From assembly GCA_003159055.1 (NCBI GenBank), contig PMLH01000638.1:1-7292 (forward strand): a DNA stretch of 7,292 nt, written 5' to 3'. Under the pieces are notes generated by a model, which ran no database searches, was not told the origin of the DNA, and saw only the letters and a program-made list of their open reading frames with translations. Positions 1 through 5,978 of the stretch are shown piece after piece. The DNA comes from Myxococcales bacterium. GTDB lineage: Bacteria > Myxococcota > Polyangia > Fen-1088. Position 1 is the first letter of the stretch; each line of letters starts with the position of its first letter. Made by a program: the position numbers and the translations under genes.

Positions 1-1109
1 CCCATGAGGAAGGTCGAGGGCAGGACGGCCAGGCAGGCGAGGGCGAACTGGCAAATCAAGACCGCGTCGGCGCTGACCATGGTCGAGGAAAGCAAGTAGG
101 TGAAGACGAAGGGCAGGCGATCCGTGATGAGGTACGAGAGGCCGATGCACAGGACAATGCCGAGGTGGGTAAGGGCGAGTACGCGCACCGGATCGCGAAA
201 GCGGCCGACCAGACGACCGAAGACCGCCGAGCCCGCGCCGAGCCCGACCAGGAACGCCAGCAGAATGATGGTGAACGAGAAGATCGACGAGCCGATGATC
301 ACGGCCAAGGCTCGCGTCCACAGCACTTGCAGCACCATGGCGGTCGCGCCCGAGACGGCGAAAGAAAACATCACGGCTCGGCGGGCTGCGGTCGTGATCG
401 GGACAGCGGTCGGCGCGGCGTTTTCGGTCTGTGCCTGCGCCTCCGCGGCCAGCTCGTCCAGCGAGGCCGCGGGGGCCGACCGACGCGTGCGGACCAGCCG
501 CGTTGCCACCAAAATCGCGACCGCCAGCGACATGTCGAAGCTCGCGGCCAACCAGTTGGTCTTGCGCACCCCCACCATCGGCAAGAAGATGAACCCTGCG
601 GCAAACGAACCTGCGACCGCGCCGAAAAGGTTGACCGCATAGAGCGTTCCCAAACGCAGACTGACGCGGCCGAGCTCGTAGCGGCGTGACACGAAATAGC
701 GTGCCAGGATGGGCATGGTCGCGCCCATCAGGGTCGTAGGCACGATCAGCAGGCCTGCTGACGCGAAGAAACGCAGAATCGAGAGCAGGGTGTAGCGGTC
801 GCCGAAGGTCACCCACAGCCATTGGTTGAGGCCTGGGTAAAAGCCGATCAGCCACGGCACGGCCAGCGCATAGACGCCGATGGCGGCCTCGGCCAAGGCG
901 TAGGCGCGGACCGGATCTTTCAACCGGTCGCTGAATTTGCCTGCCAGGTACGAGCCGAGCCCGAGTCCCCCCATGTACGCGGTCAACACGGTCGAGACCG
1001 CTAGCGCCGTAGACCCAAAGACCAGGGTCAGCATGCGCGTCCAAAGCAGCTCGAGGATGAGCCCCGAGGCACCCGACAGGAAGAAGCAAGAGAGCACAAC
1101 AGATGGCAT
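1..1109 (-). CDS. Fused MFS/spermidine-synthase-type membrane protein, N-terminal part (cut at left edge)
   Basis: About 369 codons are visible, read leftward from an ATG at 1109-1107; an in-frame TAG (1127-1125) lies just upstream, which limits the start. The protein begins MPSVVLSCFFLSGASGLILE and continues with ELLWTRML, then a run of hydrophobic helices separated by short charged loops (GKFSDRLKDP, SRRYELGR). This is the N-terminal signature of the fused MFS/spermidine synthase family, whose C-terminal half carries an aminopropyltransferase-like Rossmann domain. That half would lie beyond base 1, so its presence is not shown. The membrane part contains a visible internal duplication: residues 12-53 resemble 253-294, sharing S-G-A, LWTR, G-S and GLGxGS. 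A polar, Ala/Glu-rich linker of roughly 30 residues precedes the second copy. It should sit in the inner membrane. Substrate unknown; a true polyamine product should not be assumed. No clear Shine-Dalgarno is present. It diverges from the metallophosphoesterase gene. Confidence 0.85.
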   Translation of the reverse strand, partial: MPSVVLSCFFLSGASGLILELLWTRMLTLVFGSTALAVSTVLTAYMGGLGLGSYLAGKFSDRLKDPVRAYALAEAAIGVYALAVPWLIGFYPGLNQWLWVTFGDRYTLLSILRFFASAGLLIVPTTLMGATMPILARYFVSRRYELGRVSLRLGTLYAVNLFGAVAGSFAAGFIFLPMVGVRKTNWLAASFDMSLAVAILVATRLVRTRRSAPAASLDELAAEAQAQTENAAPTAVPITTAARRAVMFSFAVSGATAMVLQVLWTRALAVIIGSSIFSFTIILLAFLVGLGAGSAVFGRLVGRFRDPVRVLALTHLGIVLCIGLSYLITDRLPFVFTYLLSSTMVSADAVLICQFALACLAVLPSTFLM

Positions 1110-1121
1110 GGTCGGCGAAGA

Positions 1122-1130
1122 CTTCTATCA
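1122..1130 (-). promoter_or_regulatory. Candidate extended -10 for the leftward membrane-protein gene
   Basis: Read on the minus strand, 1130 to 1122 is TGATAGAAG, a TG-n-hexamer arrangement whose hexamer (TAGAAG) matches TATAAT only in part. If used, transcription would start about 5-8 bases before the ATG at 1109, giving an almost leaderless message, in keeping with the lack of a Shine-Dalgarno there. No convincing -35 is seen. This is a weak call from pattern alone. Confidence 0.25.
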
Positions 1131-1166
1131 CGAGCCGCTTTGTTCCCAGCGACGATGCATGCTTCC

Positions 1167-1175
1167 TGCTATAGT
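1167..1175 (+). promoter_or_regulatory. Candidate extended -10 promoter for the metallophosphoesterase gene
   Basis: The sequence TGCTATAGT is an extended -10 element: TG, one base, then TATAGT, one mismatch from TATAAT. No good -35 lies 16-18 bases upstream, which is typical when the TG extension is used. The expected transcription start is near 1181-1183, only 2-4 bases before the ATG at 1185, so the message would be leaderless or nearly so. There is no Shine-Dalgarno before that ATG, which agrees. Confidence 0.45.
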
Positions 1176-1184
1176 GTTCGGTCG

Positions 1185-1922
1185 ATGCGCTACGGCATCC
1201 TTTCCGACACACACGCGAACATTGAGGCGCTCGAGGCGGTACTGAAAGCGTACGCGTCGGAGAGCATCGATAAGTTCATCTGCCTAGGCGACACGGTCGG
1301 CTACGGCGCCAGCCCCAATGAGGCTTGCAACCTGATGCGCGCGACGGTGGCGCAGACCGTGCTGGGCAACCACGACGCCGCGGTGGCCGGGCGCATGGAC
1401 TATTCGTACTACTACCACGCCGCTCGCCATGTGCTCGACAAGCACGCACAGATGCTGGATCCGGCCAACATGGCGTGGCTGAAGTCGTTGCCCTACGAGT
1501 TCCGCGAGAACGGCGTGCTGTTCTGTCACGGCTCGCCCGTCAGCGTGGAAGAGTTCGACTACATTTTCGCGCGCGACCAGGCCGCGCAGTGCCTGGGCAT
1601 CTGGGAGCGGCTGCCGCAACTGACGCTGATCGGGCATTCGCACCTGTGCAAGGCGTTCGCCATCAACCCCGAGCATTCGGGCTCGCAGGAAGTGGTCACG
1701 CTGAAGTTCCAGCTGCGCGACGGCTGGAAGTACATCGTCAGCGTGGGCTCGGTCGGGCAGCCGCGCGACTTCGACCCGCGGGCCAGCTACACGATCTACG
1801 ACAGCGAGAGCAAGACCTTCGAGTTCAAGCGCGTCGAGTACGACACCAAGACCGCGGCCAGCAAGATCCTGGCATCTGACTTGGAGCCGAACTTCGGAAC
1901 CCGGTTGTTCTTGGGGATTTGA
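1185..1922 (+). CDS. Metallophosphoesterase (calcineurin-like, Metallophos_2 / YfcE-MJ0936 type)
   Basis: This is a 245-residue cytoplasmic enzyme predicted to hydrolyse phosphomonoesters or phosphodiesters at a two-metal centre; substrate unknown. All five family blocks are present in order: SDTHAN (Asp8, His10), LGDTVGYG (Asp36), LGNHD (Asn62, His63, Asp64), CHGSP (His115) and GHSH (His151, His153), followed by the usual VGSVGQPRD near residue 187. The length fits a complete single-domain enzyme. I chose the ATG at 1185 because the family normally begins within a few residues of the first beta strand (here MRYGILSDTH); a TTG at 1140 would add 15 residues with no family character and would overlap the -10 candidate. 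No signal peptide or membrane segment. It ends in TGA 7 bases from the end of the convergent TolC gene. The general class is certain; the specific activity (phosphodiesterase, Ap4A hydrolase-like or protein phosphatase) is not. Confidence 0.93.
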   Translation: MRYGILSDTHANIEALEAVLKAYASESIDKFICLGDTVGYGASPNEACNLMRATVAQTVLGNHDAAVAGRMDYSYYYHAARHVLDKHAQMLDPANMAWLKSLPYEFRENGVLFCHGSPVSVEEFDYIFARDQAAQCLGIWERLPQLTLIGHSHLCKAFAINPEHSGSQEVVTLKFQLRDGWKYIVSVGSVGQPRDFDPRASYTIYDSESKTFEFKRVEYDTKTAASKILASDLEPNFGTRLFLGI

Positions 1923-1929
1923 GCGGGAG
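1923..1929. other. Seven-base gap between convergent gene ends
   Basis: The TGA of the metallophosphoesterase gene and the TAG of the TolC gene (read leftward, 1932-1930) are separated by 7 bases. No hairpin followed by a T run lies in or beside the gap on either strand, so each transcript probably runs into the other gene's 3' end or stops by a Rho-dependent route. Confidence 0.7.
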
Positions 1930-3342
1930 CTAGGGTCCCGCGACCGTGATGTCGGTGCCGGTGGCGCGGGTGAGGGCGGCGGCGGCGATGTCGTAGTCGT
2001 AGATGCTTTGCGCGTAGCGGATGCGGGCCTGGAAAAACGCCATGAGCGCGTCCGAGAAATCCTTGGCCTCCGCCAGACCCACCGCGAGGTTCTGTGCAAT
2101 CGCCGCGATCCACTGCTTTCCTGCCTTCTCGCCTTTTTGCACGACCTTCATGCGCTCTTCGGCTTCCTTGAGCTCCGTGTGCGCCTTTTCAACCTCGAAG
2201 GAGATCCCGCTCAGGGCCTCTCGTCGCCTCTGTTCGGCCTCTTCGGCTTCGGCCTGCAGCTTGGCAGCGCGGGCGTTCTTCACGCCCAGATCCAGCGGCA
2301 TGTGGAATCCAGCTGCGATCCCTGCGCCCAGCGTGTGGAAAGGATCGTTGTAGTAGGAGTTCTTGGGCGTGTCGATGCTGCTCGCATAGGCGTAGGCCGC
2401 GGTCCCGATGAGCACGAAGTCCGGATACTGCCGCCGAGTTTCCAGTTGTGCCAAGGCCCGCTTGGATGCCACCAGGTGCTGCAGGGCCTTCACCTCGGGG
2501 CGGGTTTGCAGGGCCGCCTCTTCGTACTGGCCGATGGTGCGGCCTGGAATGGTCAGGGCCTCGATTTCCGCTTCGTCCACGTCGAGGTCGGCCGGTGCAT
2601 CCGGACCGATGAGGGCTCGCAAGCCGCCGCGCGCAAGGTCGGCCCCACGCTTGGCTTCCAGAATGCGGGCGTCGATCTCGGCGCGCATGGTGCGCAGGCG
2701 CAGACGATCCGTGACCGACGCGTCGCCGCTTCCTTCGGCCAGCTCTTGCTCGATCTTCTTTTGCGCCTCATCCAAATATCCGCTGCCCTCGCCGAGGGTG
2801 GCCTGAATCGCGCGCGCCAGCTTGGCGCCCCAATATGCCTTGCGGACGCTAAGCTCGAGGTCGGCCAGAAGCCCGCCCTGACGCTCTTGCGAGGCTTTCA
2901 CACCCGATTCCGCCGCAGCCACGCCGGCCGAGATCTTGCCGAAGGTGTAGATGGGCTGTACCAGCTTCAGCTCGGTACGCGTGAAGACGCCGGCCGGTGT
3001 GATGGCTTTGAGAAAGCTTCCGGGACCAGTACCGACAGCATCATCTGAACCCGCCCCAACGGTGTTTGCACAGTTGTGATCATTCTCGTTGTTGTTCTCA
3101 TCGTAGCACCGGATTCTCGGCGCCTGCGACACCATGGAATTGAGCTCGCCCGTCGGGTAATAGTTGCGCTTCGCTTCGAGCAGTTGCGCTTCGATGCCGG
3201 CGGTTGCGCGCCCGCCAGCGGCAAGCCCTGGGTTGCCTTTGCGGGCGAGGTCTAGGAGCTCGTCGAGCTTGTACGGCCTGGCCGATGCCACGGCGGGAAG
3301 GCACAGCGAGAGGAACAGCGTCGGAAAGAGGCATTTTTTCAT
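1930..3342 (-). CDS. TolC-family outer membrane efflux protein
   Basis: A 470-residue protein, usual length for outer membrane channels of type I secretion and RND/ABC pumps, where a trimer forms a beta barrel plus a periplasmic alpha tunnel. The N-terminus is a clear Sec signal peptide (MKKCLFPTLFLSLCLPAVASA, likely cut after Ala21). The mature part starts YKLDELLDLARKGNPGL, typical of the OEP repeat, and shows two OEP halves. In the first, strands near 64-75 and 119-134 (LKLVQPIYTFGK) flank a loop; in the second, strands lie in YPDFVLIGTAAYAYASS and LGAGIAAGFHMPLDLGVK. Long Ala/Glu/Lys-rich coiled-coil helices lie between and after. The ATG at 3342 is chosen for the signal peptide; a frame open to 3597 would add 85 unlikely residues. 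Odd point: the first outer loop is long, Asn/Asp-rich and holds the only two cysteines of the mature protein (Cys79, Cys91). No pump or adaptor gene adjoins it. Confidence 0.93.
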   Translation of the reverse strand: MKKCLFPTLFLSLCLPAVASARPYKLDELLDLARKGNPGLAAGGRATAGIEAQLLEAKRNYYPTGELNSMVSQAPRIRCYDENNNENDHNCANTVGAGSDDAVGTGPGSFLKAITPAGVFTRTELKLVQPIYTFGKISAGVAAAESGVKASQERQGGLLADLELSVRKAYWGAKLARAIQATLGEGSGYLDEAQKKIEQELAEGSGDASVTDRLRLRTMRAEIDARILEAKRGADLARGGLRALIGPDAPADLDVDEAEIEALTIPGRTIGQYEEAALQTRPEVKALQHLVASKRALAQLETRRQYPDFVLIGTAAYAYASSIDTPKNSYYNDPFHTLGAGIAAGFHMPLDLGVKNARAAKLQAEAEEAEQRRREALSGISFEVEKAHTELKEAEERMKVVQKGEKAGKQWIAAIAQNLAVGLAEAKDFSDALMAFFQARIRYAQSIYDYDIAAAALTRATGTDITVAGP

Positions 3343-3386
3343 GGCGATGAGGCGTCGGGTTGGCGTTTGACCCAGGAAAGTGTCGC

Positions 3387-3392
3387 ATGATA
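3387..3392 (-). promoter_or_regulatory. Candidate -10 element for the TolC gene
   Basis: On the minus strand this reads TATCAT, 44 bases before the TolC ATG, which would give a leader of roughly 35-40 bases. The 17-base-spaced -35 position reads GACTTT, a poor match to TTGACA. No Shine-Dalgarno stands out before the ATG. Weak support, recorded because it is the best hexamer in the leader. Confidence 0.25.
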
Positions 3393-3437
3393 CCGCAAAC
3401 AAGCCATGAAAAGTCGGGCTGGAAAGCGGAATGGGCG

Positions 3438-3461
3438 CTGGCCCCGGGCCAGGAATCCTGG
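3438..3461. promoter_or_regulatory. Two overlapping, mutually exclusive palindromes in the tolC / PHP-GT4 divergent region
   Basis: Positions 3438-3452 form a perfect inverted repeat, CTGGCCC-C-GGGCCAG. Positions 3449-3461 form a second one, CCAGGA-A-TCCTGG. They share CCAG (3449-3452), so in single-stranded nucleic acid only one stem can form at a time. The second dyad ends exactly where a TTGACC (3462-3467, a possible -35) begins, although the matching -10 position (TCACCA) is poor. The element could be an operator serving the divergent promoters or a leader structure of the glycosyltransferase message. The rest of the 210-base intergenic region (3343-3552) holds a second TTGACC at 3367-3372 and nothing else I can support. 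Confidence 0.45.
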
Positions 3462-3552
3462 TTGACCCCTCGGACGCATTCAGCTCACCAGGCCGAAACC
3501 GTCGGTGCGAAAAGTCTGTCGTCGCGGCGGCGAAGAGCATAACGTGCGGCCG

Positions 3553-5961
3553 ATGTTTGTTCCCAATGCGGTCAGCAGTTGTGACCTGCACATGCATTCA
3601 GCTGCCTCGGTCATGAACGACGAGTGGTACACCAGGATCTTTGGGTGCCCGGAAAGCTACGCCGATCCGATCCGCCAGTACGAGCTGTGCAAGGCACGCG
3701 GGATGACCCTGGTGACGCTCACCGACCACGATTCGGTTGCGGGGGGCCTGCGACTTTGCGACCGGCCGGACTTCTTTCTCTCCGAGGAAGTCACCACGCG
3801 CTTTCCCGACAACGGATGCGTGATGCACGTTCTGGTCTGGAACATCACTGAGGCGCAACACCTCGACCTCCAGGGTGTCCGCGACAACATCTACGACTTG
3901 GTGGGCTACCTGCGGCAGAGCAAGCTAGCCCACGCCCTGGCCCACCCTTTCTTGAGCTCCAACTGGCGGCTCGATACGGCCACATTCGAGAGGAGTTTGG
4001 TCCTCTTTCCGACCCTGGAGGTCTGCAACGGCTTGGTCGATCAGCGAACCGATGCCAGCATGGCGCACCTGCTTGCGTCGCTGACGCCGAAGGTGATCGA
4101 GTCGCTGGCGCGCAAGCATGACCTCGCCTTGCCGGCAGGCGGGGCGCGCCGGCCAGCGGTGTGCGCCGGCTCTGACGACCACGTGCACCGGCGCTGTGGC
4201 AGCGTATACACCGAGGCCGACGGTGCGCTCAATCCGGTTGCCTTCCTCGACCGGGTGATGCAGGGCCACACCCGGCCCGTGGGCAGCACGGCCGACATGA
4301 ATCGCATGGCGGCGTGTATCAAGCACACCACCTACGAACACTGCCGTCATGAGTGCGGGCTGAGCCAGACGGCCAACAGCCCCTACGTGGACCTGATGGA
4401 ATCGGTGGCCGGACGCACGCCCGCAATCACGGGCGCGACGTCCAGAACCGCCGCAGCGCTTCTGGAGAGTCTGGCCGCGGCGGCGCGGAAGCTTCCCAAC
4501 CTTGGCGATCCCGCTCTCGACGTTCGGCACATTTCCGCCATGCCGAGCGCCGAGGAGGACGCCAAGATCACCGACGCTGTCGCCCGGGTGTGTGACAGTC
4601 TGCTGGCCAAATCGGCGCAGAATCTCATCACGGCCATCGGGGACTTCGACATCTACTCAATCTTGGCGACCCTGCCCGACCTCACGGGGGCGTTTGCCGC
4701 GACCACGCCCGTCCTCTTTGCCGCCGATCATCTCGGCAAGCAGGAAAACCAGGTCCGCCGGGTGTGGCGCGACCTTACCGCCTTTGCGCCACCCAGTACG
4801 GAAGAACGTCTGGCCGTGTTCTCCGACTCTCTCGACAAAATCGACGGCGTGGCTACGTGGTGCAGCCGCTTCCGGCAGCAAGCGAACAAGGCCGGTCGCC
4901 GCGTCTGGTTCGCCTCGTGCGACCATCTCTCCTCCGACGATCCCGACGTGCAGGGCGCTTTGCCCCTGCCGCTGGTGGCCCGATTCAACTTGCCTCACTA
5001 CCCGAGCTTCGACATCACGATTCCTTCGCTTCCCTCGACGCTGCAAAGGCTGTGGCAAGAGCGCATCACCCACGTCGAGGTGTCGACGCCGGGGCCGATG
5101 GGGCTTGTCGGTTTGGTCGCCGCGCGCCTCCTGCGCCTGCCCATCACCGCCAGCTACCACACCGATCTCCCGGACATGATTTCCATGCTGACCGGCGAAC
5201 CTGGGCTGGCCAAACTAGCCCGGCGCTACGTCGGGTGGTTCTATCGTGCCGTCGATCGCGTGTTCGCATTCTCGCCCGCGTCGCGCGACAAGTTGGTGGC
5301 CATGGGGGTGCCGGAGGGCAAGATTGAAAGCATGCCGGTGGCCGTCGATCCCGCGGATTTCTCTCCCCAGAAGTCGTCGACCGCCACCTTCAGCAACCTG
5401 GGTATCGACACGCGCGACCGGCCGATCCTGCTTAGCGTGGGCCGTTTGTCCGAGGAGAAGAACATTCCCCTCATCATCGACGCCGTCGATAACCTGCAGA
5501 AGCGCGACAATCCCCCCTTGCTCCTGATCGTGGGCGACGGCCCCGCGCGAGCCAGCCTCGAGCTCAAGTGCGCCGACAAGGAATTCGTCGTCTTCCTGGG
5601 TTTCAAGCAGGGCGAAGTCCTGCGCAATCTGTACGCATCCGCGCGCGTCTTCATTTTTGCGAGTCGTGTCGACACGCTCGGGCTCGTCAATCTGGAAGCC
5701 CTGGCCAGTGGGGTTCCCATTCTGGTCCCGAACGACTCGGCCATCGCCCAGTCGCTCGATCACGGCGAAAACGCCATGTTCTTCGAGCCCAATGTTGAGG
5801 ACCTTCTGCGCACCATCGAGCTGGTGCTGGACGACCCCGCCTGCGCCAAGCGACTTTCCGAGGGAGGCCGCCGTCACGTGCTTGCGCGCTGGGAAGATGC
5901 CGACTTCAAACATGTTTGGAACGCCATGGTCGGGACCTCCCGGGCGGGCGGGCCTTCGTAG
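3553..5961 (+). CDS. PHP-domain phosphoesterase fused to GT4-family glycosyltransferase
   Basis: An 802-residue two-domain protein. Residues 10-222 form a PHP domain with its metal ligands apparent: CDLHMH (His13, His15), TLTDHD (Asp58, His59, Asp60), Glu79, His92, AHP (His131) and GSDDH (Asp208, Asp209, His210). Residues 225-418 are a mainly helical linker that I do not recognise. The GT-B fold starts near 419 with RLAVFSDSLDKIDGVAT and continues with STPGPMGLVGL (about 511) and YHTDLPDM. The donor half has ILLSVGRLSEEKN (about 624) and the DTLGLVNLEALASGVP block, where Asp707 takes the place of the first Glu of the usual E-x7-E. No signal peptide or membrane helix; probably cytoplasmic or membrane-associated, transferring a sugar from a nucleotide donor, perhaps to a lipid. 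The start is uncertain: in-frame GTGs at 3505 and 3544 are possible, the latter 6 bases after GAAGAG. It leads a likely operon with the deacetylase-like gene. Confidence 0.9.
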   Translation: MFVPNAVSSCDLHMHSAASVMNDEWYTRIFGCPESYADPIRQYELCKARGMTLVTLTDHDSVAGGLRLCDRPDFFLSEEVTTRFPDNGCVMHVLVWNITEAQHLDLQGVRDNIYDLVGYLRQSKLAHALAHPFLSSNWRLDTATFERSLVLFPTLEVCNGLVDQRTDASMAHLLASLTPKVIESLARKHDLALPAGGARRPAVCAGSDDHVHRRCGSVYTEADGALNPVAFLDRVMQGHTRPVGSTADMNRMAACIKHTTYEHCRHECGLSQTANSPYVDLMESVAGRTPAITGATSRTAAALLESLAAAARKLPNLGDPALDVRHISAMPSAEEDAKITDAVARVCDSLLAKSAQNLITAIGDFDIYSILATLPDLTGAFAATTPVLFAADHLGKQENQVRRVWRDLTAFAPPSTEERLAVFSDSLDKIDGVATWCSRFRQQANKAGRRVWFASCDHLSSDDPDVQGALPLPLVARFNLPHYPSFDITIPSLPSTLQRLWQERITHVEVSTPGPMGLVGLVAARLLRLPITASYHTDLPDMISMLTGEPGLAKLARRYVGWFYRAVDRVFAFSPASRDKLVAMGVPEGKIESMPVAVDPADFSPQKSSTATFSNLGIDTRDRPILLSVGRLSEEKNIPLIIDAVDNLQKRDNPPLLLIVGDGPARASLELKCADKEFVVFLGFKQGEVLRNLYASARVFIFASRVDTLGLVNLEALASGVPILVPNDSAIAQSLDHGENAMFFEPNVEDLLRTIELVLDDPACAKRLSEGGRRHVLARWEDADFKHVWNAMVGTSRAGGPS

Positions 5962-5971
5962 CAAGTTGCTA
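5959..5971. promoter_or_regulatory. Perfect 13-base dyad over the stop codon and intergenic gap
   Basis: TAGCAA-G-TTGCTA is a perfect inverted repeat. Its first three bases are the TAG of the glycosyltransferase gene and it ends 7 bases before the ATG of the next gene, which has no Shine-Dalgarno. As RNA it would be a short stem of about 5 pairs; as DNA it could be a protein site. It may affect translational coupling; it may also be chance. Confidence 0.3.
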
Positions 5972-5978
5972 TCCGGCC

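Noticed and set aside
100..689. Two overlapping plus-strand frames of about 175-180 codons near the left edge
   Set aside because: Both are basic, low-complexity translations antisense to a clear run of transmembrane helices in the MFS/spermidine-synthase-type frame.
1923..1975. Bidirectional terminator between the convergent genes
   Set aside because: Only a 4-base GGTC/GACC stem is found, inside the TolC frame, and there is no T run on either strand.
1284..2099. 271-codon minus-strand frame opposite the metallophosphoesterase gene
   Set aside because: It runs across two real gene ends, is Arg/Val/Ala-rich without motifs, and conflicts with a gene holding all five catalytic blocks.
2008..3048. 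346-codon open frame on the plus strand opposite the TolC gene
   Set aside because: The product is Arg/Leu/Gly-rich with no recognisable domain and lies wholly antisense to a well-supported protein with a signal peptide. High GC makes stop codons rare in such shadow frames.
3343..3597. 85-codon N-terminal extension of the TolC frame
   Set aside because: It would precede a perfect signal peptide, overlap the start of the divergent gene and include the palindromes; the ATG at 3342 is far better.
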